Shown piece by piece: positions 34,649-43,466 of a DNA stretch of 64,000 nt. The notes beneath the pieces are model-generated. The model did not search any database, was not told the origin of the DNA, and was given only the letters and a program-made list of their open reading frames with translations. The position numbers were made by a program, and so were the translations under genes. The stretch covers positions 108,576-172,575 of the forward strand of contig NZ_BBPQ01000005.1 in assembly GCF_000787855.1 (NCBI RefSeq), given 5' to 3'. Origin of the DNA: Streptacidiphilus anmyonensis. Lineage in GTDB: Bacteria > Actinomycetota > Actinomycetes > Streptomycetales > Streptomycetaceae. Numbering within the stretch: position 1 is the stretch's first letter; each line of letters opens with the position of its first letter.

Positions 34649-35359
34649 TCACTTCGCTTCTTCCGTGCCCTTCCCGGCCCGCCCGGCCCGCCCAGCGCGG
34701 ATGGCCGTGATCAGCAGCTCCACCATGAGCGGGAAGTTGCCCGGCGAGTCGAGGGCCGGGATGTGGTCGATGGTGGCCGCGAGGTTCGGGTACTGCTCGG
34801 GCGGGAGGCGGCGGTAGTCGACCTCCCAGGAGAGCAGGTCCGCCTCGCGGGCCTGCGGGTCGAGGGCGTGGAGGGCGGCCTCCATGCTGGAGTAGGCCAG
34901 CACCGCGTCGGCGAAGACGCGGTAGCAGCGGGCCGCCTCGGAGTCGTCGAGACCGGCACGGCGCATGCAGCCGAGGATGTGCTCGACGACGGCGAACTCG
35001 TGCGGCCGACGGGCCGTGCGCGCGGCGACGATCTGGCCGACCTGGGCGTGCCCGAGGAACGCGGCGTGGATCCTCCCGGCGACGGCGCGCAGGTCTGCGG
35101 CCCAGTCGTCGGTGACGGGCAGGCCGTCGGCGGTGACCTCCTCGTGGAGGGCGTCGACGAGGGCGAGCATCAGCTCGTCCTTGTCGCGGAAGTGCCGGTA
35201 GATGGCCGTGGGGTGGGCCTCGAGTTCACGGCCGAGCGCGGGGAAGGTGAGCGCCTCGATCCCGTCGCGGTCGGCGATGCGCAGCGCGGCCTGGACGATG
35301 ACCTGCTGGTTGAGGCTGCCTCGCGGCCGTCGTGGCTTGCGTTGCGGCTCGGCCGCCAT
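34649..35359 (-). CDS. TetR-family regulator divergent from the NCS1-amidohydrolase module
   Basis: This 236-residue protein has an HTH at about residues 18-60 (VIVQAALRIADRDGIEALTFPALGRELEAHPTAIYRHFRDKDELM) and a TetR_C-type ligand domain (ARTARRPHEFAVVEHILGCMRRAGL). It diverges from the NCS1 transporter across 182 bases, in which ATAGT (35455-35459) and ACTAT (35483-35487) form short inverted arms around a TTGACT box. It probably represses the transporter-amidohydrolase pair in the absence of substrate. ATG 35359 begins MAAEPQRKPRRPRG. Confidence 0.88.
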   Translation of the reverse strand: MAAEPQRKPRRPRGSLNQQVIVQAALRIADRDGIEALTFPALGRELEAHPTAIYRHFRDKDELMLALVDALHEEVTADGLPVTDDWAADLRAVAGRIHAAFLGHAQVGQIVAARTARRPHEFAVVEHILGCMRRAGLDDSEAARCYRVFADAVLAYSSMEAALHALDPQAREADLLSWEVDYRRLPPEQYPNLAATIDHIPALDSPGNFPLMVELLITAIRAGRAGRAGKGTEEAK

Positions 35360-35540
35360 CGGGTCGGGTCCTCTCGTCCAAAGGCTCGTGTGCGGTGATC
35401 GTAGCCGTCGGTCGCCCTCCCGGCTGCGGGCGGGTGACCGCCCTCCGACTCCCATAGTAGATGCCATTGACTAAGAGAGTGACTATCCCCACACTGGTGC
35501 CCCCGGAAGCTGCTCCTCCGCTCCTGCCTGGAGGCTCCCC

Positions 35541-37073
35541 TTGACCGTCCCCTCCGCCAGAGTGACCCCCGGTCCCGCCGAACCCTCGGGCCCGGCCGGT
35601 ACCGCCGGCACCGCCGGTACCGGCGACCCCGCGGGCTCCCCCGCCCCGCCCGCCGGCGGCTCCTCGGCAATCGAGGTCCACTCGATCGACTGGATCCCGG
35701 CGGCCGAGCGCCACGGCCGCCCGTCCCACCTCGGCGCGATCTGGTTCGTCGGCAACATCAACCTGACGGCCATGGCCACCGGCGTGACCGCGCTCAGCAT
35801 CGGCGCGAGCCTGATGTGGACGCTGGTCGCGACCGTCCTCGGCTCCCTCTTCGGGACCTTCTTCATGGCCTTCCACTCGGCCCAGGGACCCCAGCTCGGC
35901 CTGCCGCAACTGGTGCAGTCCCGGCCGCAGTTCGGCTACGTCGGCGCCGCCCTCACGGTGTGGGTCTTCGCGCTGGTCAACTACCTCGCGTACAACACCT
36001 CCGACGCGATCCTCTCCGGCGACGCGCTGCACACGCTCTTCGGACTCGGCGAGGGCTACGGCTACTTCGTCGCCGCCTCGGTGGCAGCGCTGCTGGCCCT
36101 GTTCGGCTACCACTGGATCCACCGCATCAGCCGCTGGCTCACCTGGCCGCTGGTCGCCGTCATGGTGGTGCTCAGCGTCGCAGCACTGACCTCCAAGGGC
36201 CTGCCGCACGGCGTCTTCGCCCTCGGCGGCTTCCACGTCGGGGCGTTCATGACGGTCTTCGTCATCGTCGCCGGCTTCCAACTGGGCTGGGCCCCCTACG
36301 TCTCCGACTACTCGCGCTACCTGCCCGCCTCCGTCGGGGTCCGCTCGACGTTCTGGTGGACCTACCTGCCGAGCGGCCTCTCCGCGATCTGGGTCTTCGG
36401 CCTCGGCGCCGTCGCCGCGGCGGCCTACCCGAAGCTGACGCCGGTGGGCGCGTTCAAGCACGTCGCGGACGACCTGGTCGGCGGTCTCGGGTGGGTGGTC
36501 GTGGCCGCCCTGCTGGTGGGGCTGCTGTCGGTGATGGCCATCAACCAGTACGGCGGCATGATGTCGATGATCTCCATCCGCGACAGCTTCTCCCCCGTCA
36601 GGCCGACCGTCCGCATCCGCGCGCTCTGCATCGGAATCATGTTCGTCGCGGTCTGGGGCATCGCCCAGTTCGTGGGGGTGGACCGGTTCAACACCTTCTA
36701 CGGCAACGTGCTGATCTTCCTCAGCTACCTGTTCACGCCGTGGACGGCGATCAACCTGGTGGACTACTTCTTCGTCCGCCGTGGCCTGTACTCGATCCGG
36801 GAGATCTTCAACCCCCGTGGCATGTACGGGCGGTGGGGGTGGCGGGGCAACCTCGCCTACCTGGTCGGGATGCTCGTGATGGTGCCGTTCATGGTGACCA
36901 CCCCGTTCACCGGCTCGGCCGCGGCCGCGCTCGGCGGCGCGGACTACTCGATGTTCGTCGGCCTGCCCGTCGCCGGCATCGCCTACCTGCTGTTCTGCCG
37001 CTCGCTCGACCTGGACGCCGAGCGGCGCGTCGTCGAAGAGGAAGGTGTGCTCGACCTTGCGCACTCCCACTGA
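35541..37073 (+). CDS. NCS1-family purine/cytosine/hydantoin:cation symporter
   Basis: This 510-residue transporter has about 12 membrane helices and characteristic segments: FVGNINLTAMATG, GPQLGLPQLVQSRPQFGYVGA, NYLAYNTSDA, GWAPYVSDYSRYLP, INLVDYFFVRRG. These are NCS1 (Fur/cytosine permease) hallmarks; the substrate is a nucleobase, allantoin or hydantoin-like compound. Residues 1-45 are a Pro/Gly/Thr-rich cytoplasmic tail (GTAGTAGTGDPAG). TTG 35541 has GGAGG six bases upstream. The 3' end overlaps the amidohydrolase start by 29 bases, so uptake and hydrolysis are coupled. Confidence 0.9.
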   Translation: MTVPSARVTPGPAEPSGPAGTAGTAGTGDPAGSPAPPAGGSSAIEVHSIDWIPAAERHGRPSHLGAIWFVGNINLTAMATGVTALSIGASLMWTLVATVLGSLFGTFFMAFHSAQGPQLGLPQLVQSRPQFGYVGAALTVWVFALVNYLAYNTSDAILSGDALHTLFGLGEGYGYFVAASVAALLALFGYHWIHRISRWLTWPLVAVMVVLSVAALTSKGLPHGVFALGGFHVGAFMTVFVIVAGFQLGWAPYVSDYSRYLPASVGVRSTFWWTYLPSGLSAIWVFGLGAVAAAAYPKLTPVGAFKHVADDLVGGLGWVVVAALLVGLLSVMAINQYGGMMSMISIRDSFSPVRPTVRIRALCIGIMFVAVWGIAQFVGVDRFNTFYGNVLIFLSYLFTPWTAINLVDYFFVRRGLYSIREIFNPRGMYGRWGWRGNLAYLVGMLVMVPFMVTTPFTGSAAAALGGADYSMFVGLPVAGIAYLLFCRSLDLDAERRVVEEEGVLDLAHSH

Positions 37074-38799
37074 AACCTGTGCCCCCGCCACGCCCGGAAC
37101 CGCCGCGGACCGGCCCGCCTCGCAGGACCTGACGGGCCCGGCGGACGTGATCGTCACCGGCGCGCGCGTGCGTCTGGGCCCCGGGCGGTTCGCGGAGGCC
37201 GTCGCCGTCCGAGGCGGCCGGATCGCCGCCGTCGGCGACGCCGCCGACGTGCTGGAACTGGCCGGACCGCGGACCGAGCGCGTCCACGCGGACGGCGGGC
37301 TGGTCCTGCCGGGATTCCAGGACGCCCACATCCACGCCCCGTTCGCCGGACGCAACCTGCTGCGCATCTGGCTGAACGACCTCCCCGGACGCCGGGCCTA
37401 CCTCGACGCCGTCGCCGCGTACGCGCAGGCCAACCCCGGCGAGCCGTGGATCGTCGGCGGCGGCTGGGCGATGGAGCACTTCCCCGGCGGGACGCCCCGC
37501 AAGGAGGACCTGGACGCGATCGTCCCGGACCGTCCCGTCTTCCTCTTCAACCGCGACGTCCACGGCGCCTGGGTCAACTCGCGCGCCCTGGAGCTCGCCG
37601 GCATCGACCGCCACACCCCCGACCCCGCCGACGGCCGGATCGAACGCGACCCGGCGACGGGCGAGCCGACCGGCACCCTCCACGAGGGCGCGGCCTACTC
37701 GTTCAACGACCACCACGTCCCGCTGCCGGGACGCGCCGAGTGGGAGGCGGCGATCCTCGCCGCGCAACGGCACCTGCACGCGCTCGGCATCACCGGCTGG
37801 CAGGACGCCTGGGTCACACCCGGCACTCAGGCCGCCTACGAGGCCCTTACGGCGGACGGGCGGCTCACCGCCCGCGTCGTCGGCGCGCTGTGGTGGGACC
37901 GGCACCGGGGTCTGGAGCAGATCGACGACCTGCTGACGCGCCGCGCCCAGGGGCTCGCCGTCGTCTCCCCGCGCGCCGGGCTGGGCTCCGGCTTCCTGCC
38001 GACCACCGTGAAGATCATGACCGACGGCGTGCTGGAGAACCACACCGGCGCGCTGCTGGAGCCCTACTGCGACGGCTGCGGCGGCCACAGCACCAACAGC
38101 GGCCTCACCTACGTCGAACCGGAGCTGCTGAGCGCGGCGGTCACCGATCTGGACCGCCACGGCTTCCAGGTGCACCAGCACGCCATCGGCGACCGGGCGG
38201 TCCGCATCGCCCTCGACGCGGTCGCGGCGGCCCGCGCCGCGAACGGCCCCGGCCTGGACCGGCGCCACCACCTCGCACACCTGCAGCTGATCCACCCGAC
38301 CGACCTGCCGCGCTTCGCGCAGCTCGACGTGGTCGCCAACCTGCAGACCTACTGGGCCAAGAGCGAGCCGCAGATGGACGAGCTCACCGTCCCGTTCCTC
38401 GGCCCCGAGCGGGCCGGGCTCCAGTACCCGTTCGCGGACCTCCACGCGAGCGGCGCCCGCGTGGCGATGGGGAGCGACTGGGCGGTGACGACGGCGAACC
38501 CGCTGGAGCAGTTGGAGGTCGCGGTCACCCGCACCGATCCGGCGGACCGCGCCATCGCGCCGTTCCTGCCCGAGCAGCGACTGCCGCTCGACGTCGCCGT
38601 GGACGCCTTCACGGCGGGATCCGCCTACGTCAACCACGACGTCCAGGCCGGCGCGTTGGCGGTCGGCCGCCGGGCCGACCTGGTCGTGCTGGACCGCGAC
38701 GTCTTCGCTCCGGGTTTCGCGAGCGCGGACCGCGTCCCGGTGGCTGACGCGCGGGTGCTGCTGACGGTCGCCTCCGGCGAGGTGGTGCACCGCGCCTGA
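37045..38799 (+). CDS. YtcJ-type amidohydrolase (amidohydrolase 3 family)
   Basis: This 584-residue metal-dependent hydrolase has an N-terminal beta-sandwich with ADVIVTGARVRLGPG, the metal motif DAHIHAPF, GGGWAMEHFPGG, LFNRDVHGAWVNSRALE, KIMTDGVLENHTGALLEPYC with the metal-bridging Lys position, IGDRAVRIALDAV, SDWAVTTANPLEQLEVAV, and a terminal AVGRRADLVVLDRD. YtcJ relatives hydrolyse amides and carbamates. The GTG start overlaps the NCS1 gene by 29 bases (TTG 37057 is an alternative). It probably hydrolyses the compound imported by the symporter. Confidence 0.88.
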   Translation: MCSTLRTPTETCAPATPGTAADRPASQDLTGPADVIVTGARVRLGPGRFAEAVAVRGGRIAAVGDAADVLELAGPRTERVHADGGLVLPGFQDAHIHAPFAGRNLLRIWLNDLPGRRAYLDAVAAYAQANPGEPWIVGGGWAMEHFPGGTPRKEDLDAIVPDRPVFLFNRDVHGAWVNSRALELAGIDRHTPDPADGRIERDPATGEPTGTLHEGAAYSFNDHHVPLPGRAEWEAAILAAQRHLHALGITGWQDAWVTPGTQAAYEALTADGRLTARVVGALWWDRHRGLEQIDDLLTRRAQGLAVVSPRAGLGSGFLPTTVKIMTDGVLENHTGALLEPYCDGCGGHSTNSGLTYVEPELLSAAVTDLDRHGFQVHQHAIGDRAVRIALDAVAAARAANGPGLDRRHHLAHLQLIHPTDLPRFAQLDVVANLQTYWAKSEPQMDELTVPFLGPERAGLQYPFADLHASGARVAMGSDWAVTTANPLEQLEVAVTRTDPADRAIAPFLPEQRLPLDVAVDAFTAGSAYVNHDVQAGALAVGRRADLVVLDRDVFAPGFASADRVPVADARVLLTVASGEVVHRA

Positions 38800-38832
38800 C
38801 GCGCCGAGCGCTCGGTCGCTCGGTCGCTCGGT

Positions 38833-39279
38833 TCAGCCCTGCCCGCCCGCCTCGAGCAACCGCTTGAGGCGGGCCAGGTCCTTGGTGTTGGCGCGCCGCA
38901 TCGCGGCGGCCATCATCGGGGCCGCCACCTTCGCGATCCCGGACGGCTCGCCGCGGTTGCGCAGGGTCATCCGCGTGTGCGTCGCGTCGACGGCGTCCCA
39001 GGTGTAGGTGGTCTCCATCGGGAACGGGCCCTGCTCGGTGCGCATGACCATGCGCCCGGGACCGTACTCGACCACCGCGTAGGTGTAACTGAGGGTCCGT
39101 CCCATGAAGTTCGCGACGAAGTCGAGCTTCGAGCCGAGCCCGAGTGGCGGCTCGGTCCGCCACCGCACGGATGTGATGTTCTCGTACCACTCGGGCGCGT
39201 TGTCGGGGTCGGCCGCGTAGGCGGCCACCTCGTCGCGCGGGCGGGCGATCACGGTCTCGGTCAGCACGTCGACGGGCAC
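38833..39279 (-). CDS. SRPBCC (polyketide cyclase/START-like) family protein
   Basis: The 148-residue protein has a helix-grip fold: TETVIARPRDEVAAYAADPDNAPEWYENITSVRW, then YTYAVVEYGPGRMVMRTEQGPFPMETTYTWDAVDATHTRMTLRN, and a long C-terminal helix with an MMAAAMRRANTKDLARLKRLLE. Such proteins bind hydrophobic ligands in a cavity. The GTG start has GCAGGAG ahead. The intergenic DNA on its 3' side repeats TCGGTCGC. It is convergent with the amidohydrolase. Confidence 0.85.
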   Translation of the reverse strand: MPVDVLTETVIARPRDEVAAYAADPDNAPEWYENITSVRWRTEPPLGLGSKLDFVANFMGRTLSYTYAVVEYGPGRMVMRTEQGPFPMETTYTWDAVDATHTRMTLRNRGEPSGIAKVAAPMMAAAMRRANTKDLARLKRLLEAGGQG

Positions 39280-39442
39280 GGTGTACTCCTGCGCTCGGTC
39301 CCTACGGCCCTACGGGCCATGCTGCCGGATCGCACGCCGCCACCGTGGCGACGACGCGCCGTGGGGCCGCAGGGCGCATGACCGCAGGGCCGCGGTGGCA
39401 GCGGTTGGTCGCGGCGGCGGACCGTTCGCGGCGGTCGGCCCG

Positions 39443-40387
39443 TCACGCCTCCGCGAGCTGCGCGACGAGCGCGGAGCTGAGCCAGACGTCGACGGCCCCG
39501 AGGGTCGGCACCGGGGTCAGCTCGGCCACCAGCCCCCAGTAGCGACGCATCGCGGGGTGCTCGCCGGCCGACAGGTCGCGCCCGAGCTCGCGGCGGTAGC
39601 CGGGAGAGTCGCGGCGGCCGTGCGCGCGGGCGTGCGCGCCGACGAAGCAGTCCAGCGCCTCACCCGCGGCCGGGCCGCGCCCGTCGGCCAGGGCGGGCGC
39701 AGCCAGGTCGTATGCCTCGCGCAGGCCGTCGTAGAGCAGCTCCGGCTCGGGTGGTGCCGGCCGGTGCGCGGCCAGGCAGCCCTCGTCCGCGGCGCCGGTC
39801 AGCTCGTGCAGCCGCGCGAACGCCAGCACCTGCGCCGGCGAGGGCCGCTCGGGCAGCGGCGGCACGGCGGCGTCGATGATCGCGTCCGTCAACCGGGCCG
39901 GGAGCCGCAGCGGCAGCAGCCTGCGCCAGTACCGCACCAATGTGTCCGTCACCGGAGGCGTCCCCAACGCACCGACCAGTCGCAGCAGTTCCGCACGCTC
40001 GCCGGGCACGGCCTCGTGCAGCAGCCGCAACGCCGCCTCCCTCCACCGCAACGCGGCCATCTCGGCCCCGATCGCGTCCAACCGCCGCGCCACGACACCC
40101 TCGAGCGTTCGCCCTGCGGCTTCCCCGGCCCCGCAGCCGCCCCCGTCCGCCTCCTCCGCGACCACCCGGGCGACCTCAGGCAGCGGCACGTCCAACGCCC
40201 GCAGCGACCGGATCAGCCGCAGCCTCGCCAACGCCTCCGGCGCGTAACGCCGATGGCCCCCGCCACTGCGGTCCGTCTCCGGCAGCAACCCCTGGTCGGA
40301 GTAGAACCGCACCGCCTTCACACTCACCCCGGCCCGCTCGGCGAGCTCCCCGATACTCAGCAGGTCGTCCGGCAGCAAGTCGTCCAC
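39443..40387 (-). CDS. MerR-family regulator
   Basis: This 314-residue protein has an N-terminal MerR domain (LLSIGELAERAGVSVKAVRFYSDQGLLPETDRSGGGHRRYAPEALARLRLIRSLRALDVPLPEVARVV) and a long helical C-terminal domain without the conserved Cys of metal sensors. It resembles drug- or stress-binding MerR proteins, but no target is evident: the intergenic region toward 40551 is only 163 bases. GTG 40387 (VDDLLPDDLLSIG) is favoured, while GTG 40402 is possible. Confidence 0.82.
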   Translation of the reverse strand: MDDLLPDDLLSIGELAERAGVSVKAVRFYSDQGLLPETDRSGGGHRRYAPEALARLRLIRSLRALDVPLPEVARVVAEEADGGGCGAGEAAGRTLEGVVARRLDAIGAEMAALRWREAALRLLHEAVPGERAELLRLVGALGTPPVTDTLVRYWRRLLPLRLPARLTDAIIDAAVPPLPERPSPAQVLAFARLHELTGAADEGCLAAHRPAPPEPELLYDGLREAYDLAAPALADGRGPAAGEALDCFVGAHARAHGRRDSPGYRRELGRDLSAGEHPAMRRYWGLVAELTPVPTLGAVDVWLSSALVAQLAEA

Positions 40388-40550
40388 CCCCCACACCCAC
40401 ACACCAGGCTTCTTCGCCCTCCGAGCCTAGCCTGAGCCTGCGCCGGTCAGCCGTCCCGTGTGAAGCCCGCGGAGCCGGGCAGCAGCAGGGGAGGCCGCGG
40501 CCTCTCGTCGCTCCGGTCGCGGCCGCCCTGCGCCCCGGGAGGAGGTCACC

Positions 40551-40802
40551 GTGGTCGGATACGAACTGCGCGAGCAGCACGTGGAGTTGCGGGACTGCGA
40601 CCCGCCCGGGCTCTGGCACATCGTCGAGGCCGGACGCCTGCGCGCGCTCTGCGGGCACACCGTCGACACGGCGGCCGCGGCCCGGCCGGTCGCGGAGCTC
40701 GGCGGCATCGACTCCGAGTGCTGCTGCGACCCGTGCGAGCAGATCCACCGCGGCGCGGCCGGCAGGCCGCTGAACGGGAACTGGCACGACACGCGCCCAT
40801 GA
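40551..40802 (+). CDS. Small Cys/His-rich protein, paralogue of the gene at 40954
   Basis: The 83-residue protein has WHIVEAGRLRALCGH then IDSECCCDPCEQIH: five cysteines and several histidines that could bind zinc. The WH(I/V)..AG.L.A.C core recurs in the 40954 protein, so the two form a small family. GGAGGAGG precedes the GTG start. I do not know a function. It lies upstream of the DUF6879/DUF5753 module, whose neighbourhood is rich in such short proteins. Confidence 0.65.
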   Translation: MVGYELREQHVELRDCDPPGLWHIVEAGRLRALCGHTVDTAAAARPVAELGGIDSECCCDPCEQIHRGAAGRPLNGNWHDTRP

Positions 40803-40953
40803 CCGCGCCGACGAGTTTGGAGGCGCGGTCACCGGTCAGAAGCCCGGGGACCGCCGCTCCCTCCCACGAACCGCGACGCGGCGGCAGGCGCCCCGGACGC
40901 CCGAACCCTCCGGGGCGTCCCGCGTTCCTTCCCCGGGCACCAGGGAGGCCGTC

Positions 40954-41184
40954 ATGGCACACTACCTGCTCCGCGCCGAGGCCCTGCGCCGGCAGCACGC
41001 GCGGGGGCGACAGCGGCATCGCTGGCACGTGGCCCGGGCCGGCGCGCTGTTCGCCGTCTGCACGCACCGCCTGGGGCCGGCCACGAGCGTGCGTCCCATC
41101 GAGGACGCGGAAGGCATCCCCGAGGACCACCGCTGCCCGGAATGCTGGGACCGCGCGCTCGCAGAGCTGATGCTGCCCGCCTGA
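40954..41184 (+). CDS. Small zinc-ribbon-like protein
   Basis: The 76-residue protein has RWHVARAGALFAVCTHRLGPATSVRPIEDAEGIPEDHRCPECWDRALAEL. A C...H then CPEC arrangement suggests a single zinc site. The N-terminal YLLRAEALRRQHARGRQR is basic. The first half matches the 40551 protein motif. The function is unknown; by analogy with other short Streptomyces proteins near XRE regulators it could be a partner or target of that module, but nothing in the sequence proves this. Confidence 0.65.
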   Translation: MAHYLLRAEALRRQHARGRQRHRWHVARAGALFAVCTHRLGPATSVRPIEDAEGIPEDHRCPECWDRALAELMLPA

Positions 41185-41310
41185 GCCCATGCCGGAGCGT
41201 CCGCCGCGCCGAGGTGCCAGTTGGATGCATACCGTTCGTCCTGGACACCCAACGCCGAGAGCCTCGACGCCTATGAGCACTGCGCTCGGCAGGATGTGCC
41301 CCAGTCCCGA

Positions 41311-41348
41311 CGGGTCGCTGCGGGTCGCTGCGGGTCGCTGCGGGTCGC
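41311..41348. repeat. 10-base tandem repeat
   Basis: CGGGTCGCTG is repeated perfectly three times (41311-41340), followed by an 8-base partial copy, in the 233-base gap upstream of the DUF6879 operon. It lies in no convincing gene and may be a slippage tract or spacing element upstream of the promoter. Confidence 0.85.
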
Positions 41349-41417
41349 CTGGTGCGATTCTCGGTATCCGTCCTACCGTTGGCGGCCAGTGATCCGCCGG
41401 TTACAACGGGAGGCACC

Positions 41418-41627
41418 GTGAAGATCGAGAAGCTCACGTTCCTCGGCAGCACGTCCGAGGACGGCGACTGCCCGACGCTCTACGAGACGGAGACGGGCGA
41501 TCTCGTGATCCAGGGGGACCTGGTCACTGATCCCGACGTGACGGGCCAGGCGCGGCATGTGAAGCCGCACGAGGGCTTCGTGGTCGTGCCTCGTGAGCTG
41601 CTGGTCCGCTTCGCCCCGAGGTCGTGA
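41418..41627 (+). CDS. Small protein preceding DUF6879
   Basis: The 69-residue acidic protein begins MKIEKLTFLGSTSEDGDCP (GTG start, with GGGAGG upstream) and has a beta-rich middle (LVIQGDLVTDPDV) and terminal VVVPRELLVRF. It belongs to the small genes seen in front of DUF6879/DUF5753 pairs in Streptomyces. The GTG start of the next gene overlaps its stop, so the three are translationally coupled. Function is unknown. Confidence 0.75.
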   Translation: MKIEKLTFLGSTSEDGDCPTLYETETGDLVIQGDLVTDPDVTGQARHVKPHEGFVVVPRELLVRFAPRS

Positions 41628-42148
41628 CGATGCTTCCGTTCAGCGAGATCAGCCGCTTCTTCGAGGACTTCGAGCACACCGCTTGGAGGTTGGAAAGCAG
41701 GCGGCAGTACGCCACCGACCTGGAGTCTCCTCGGTTCGCCGTCTTTCGGGCGACGGGCCGGTTGCCGGACCGGCCAGGTCACCCTTGGGTGGAGAACGTG
41801 ATCCGCCAACTCGACCAGGGCAAGACGTTCGGCCGGGTGCGCATCGTGGACGAGCCGCTGACGGAGAACCAGGCGTTCCTCCTGGCCAGCTCCCTGGAGA
41901 GCCCGGAGGACATCCGGGTCCTGCGGAGGTCCAAGGCCAGGGAGCTGGACCTGCCCGACGAGGACGTCTGGATCTTCGACTCGAAGACCATCGCCCGCCT
42001 GGTCTTCGATGAACAGGACCGCACGCTCGGCGTGGAGGTCTCCGCGGATCCCGCCGCGGTGCTCCGGCTCTGCCAGATCCGGGACGCTGCCCGGCACTTC
42101 GCCGTGCCTGCGCAGGACTTCGCGGCGGCGCTAACGTCGGAGGCGTGA
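41624..42148 (+). CDS. DUF6879-family protein
   Basis: The 174-residue protein begins MTMLPFSEISRFFEDFEHTAWRLE, with YATDLESPRFAVFRATG and a long helical second half ending FAVPAQDFAAALTS. Family members travel with DUF5753 XRE regulators in streptomycetes and are thought to be partners of unknown role. GTG 41624 overlaps the previous stop by four bases (ATG 41630 is an alternative). Its stop overlaps the GTG of the regulator gene. Confidence 0.85.
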   Translation: MTMLPFSEISRFFEDFEHTAWRLESRRQYATDLESPRFAVFRATGRLPDRPGHPWVENVIRQLDQGKTFGRVRIVDEPLTENQAFLLASSLESPEDIRVLRRSKARELDLPDEDVWIFDSKTIARLVFDEQDRTLGVEVSADPAAVLRLCQIRDAARHFAVPAQDFAAALTSEA

Positions 42149-42987
42149 CCACCGACTTCCAGCGCGCTCGGACCGCCCTCGGAGCCAGGCTCCTGGAGCT
42201 GAGGAACGAGGGCGGTCTCACGGGCAGGCAGCTTGCCGCCCGACTTGGGTGGACGCAGTCCAAGGTGTCCAAGTTGGAGACCGGGAAGCAGACGGCCACG
42301 CCGGAGGATCTGGTGGCGTGGGCGGAGGGCGTGGGCAAGCCCGGCGCTGCCACGGAGCTGAAGGCGCGGCTGTTGGGCGCGGAGTCCTCGTACCGGTCCT
42401 GGCGGCGGCAACTCGCCGCAGGACACCGGCCTCGGCAGGACGAGGGGATCGAGCAGTCCCGCAGGACGTCTCTGACTCGGGCGTTCGAGTCCGCCCGGGT
42501 TCCCGGCCTGCTCCAGACACCCGACTACGCGCGAGCGCTGCTCACGATGGCCGCCGACTTCGCCGAGTCCCCCAAGGACACGGAGGATGCCCTACGCGCC
42601 CGTATGCGCCGACAGGAGGTCTTGTACGAGCCGGGCCGGACCTTCGAGTTCATCGTCTGGGAGTCGGCCCTCCATGCCCGCGTGGCGGCTCCGGCCGTGA
42701 TGGCCGCCCAGCTCGACCGGCTGACAGGACTGGTGGGCCTCGACACGATCAAGTTCGGAGTGATCCCGCTGTCCGCACCGCTGCGGCGGACACCCGCTCA
42801 CGCGTTCTGGATCTACGACCGGGACAGGGTCATCGTCGAGATGATCAACGCGGAGATGTGGCTCGACGATCAGGCTGACGTCGCCCGCTACGAGAGGGCG
42901 TTCGCTTGGCTGGGCGAGACGGCCGTCTACGGTCAGCAGGCTCAACGGGTCATCGCCACTGTCCGCGCTTCCCTCGGCCGTACTTGA
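42145..42987 (+). CDS. XRE-family regulator with DUF5753 domain
   Basis: This 280-residue protein has an N-terminal helix-turn-helix (residues about 8-62; GLTGRQLAARLGWTQSKVSKLETGKQTATPEDLVAWA) and a DUF5753 C-terminal domain (about 95-275; ESARVPGLLQTPDYARALLTM, YEPGRTFEFIVWESAL). Such BldD/WhiJ-like regulators act in Streptomyces development and pair with small DNA-mimic or DUF397-type proteins. The GTG start is coupled to the DUF6879 gene (GTGA). No DUF397 protein was recognised downstream. Confidence 0.92.
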   Translation: MTTDFQRARTALGARLLELRNEGGLTGRQLAARLGWTQSKVSKLETGKQTATPEDLVAWAEGVGKPGAATELKARLLGAESSYRSWRRQLAAGHRPRQDEGIEQSRRTSLTRAFESARVPGLLQTPDYARALLTMAADFAESPKDTEDALRARMRRQEVLYEPGRTFEFIVWESALHARVAAPAVMAAQLDRLTGLVGLDTIKFGVIPLSAPLRRTPAHAFWIYDRDRVIVEMINAEMWLDDQADVARYERAFAWLGETAVYGQQAQRVIATVRASLGRT

Positions 42988-43074
42988 GCATCACCAGGGA
43001 TCTGCGCACCGCTCCGGGGAATCACGGAGAATCGCCGCCCCGACGGCGAATCAGGACTCCTTACGGTCAGTCAC

Positions 43075-43293
43075 ATGGCCGTTACCGAATCCTCCGCCGC
43101 CACGCACCGTGCGCACACCGCCCGCGCCACGTGCGACCCCCTCCCCCGTGGCTCCGAGACGCCCGAATGCCGCACGGGCGCGGACCGCTGGCCGGACCTG
43201 CACGAGCTGTGCCATGCCCCTGGCCACCAGGACCGCATGCTGGGCTGGGTGAGGGTCCCGTGCGCCTGCGAGCGTCATCAGGAGGCGCCATGA
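43075..43293 (+). CDS. Small Cys/His-rich hypothetical protein
   Basis: The 72-residue protein has ATCDPLPRG, PECRTGAD, HELCHAPGHQ and VPCACERHQ: five cysteines with nearby histidines, suggesting a zinc-bound mini-domain. Its stop overlaps the next ATG (ATGA), opening a three-gene run (43075-43663) of tightly coupled micro-genes. No family is recognised. Confidence 0.6.
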   Translation: MAVTESSAATHRAHTARATCDPLPRGSETPECRTGADRWPDLHELCHAPGHQDRMLGWVRVPCACERHQEAP

Positions 43294-43466
43294 CCACCGC
43301 TCAGGAACAGTCCGCGCGGCACGCCGCAGGGCCGGATCCCGTCGTGGATCGGGCAATCTGGGAGCGGCTCCGCCGTGCTGCCTACCTTGGCCTGCTGCTG
43401 CCTGAAGGGTTGACGCTCCTCGACCAGCTCCACGACCTGTACCCCGACTGGCGGGAGGAATGGTGA
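43290..43466 (+). CDS. Small helical hypothetical protein
   Basis: The 58-residue, mostly helical protein has IWERLRRAAYLGLLLPEGLTLLDQLHDLYPDWREEW and an acidic, aromatic C-terminus. It starts at ATG overlapping the upstream stop, with AGGAGG before it, and ends overlapping the next GTG. Coupling to two Cys-rich proteins suggests they act together. Its function is unknown. Confidence 0.6.
   Translation: MTTAQEQSARHAAGPDPVVDRAIWERLRRAAYLGLLLPEGLTLLDQLHDLYPDWREEW

Noticed and set aside
41221-41421. 66-residue ORF through the 10-base tandem repeat
   Set aside because: Its reading depends on the repeat, shows no family features and overlaps the ribosome-binding region of the next gene.
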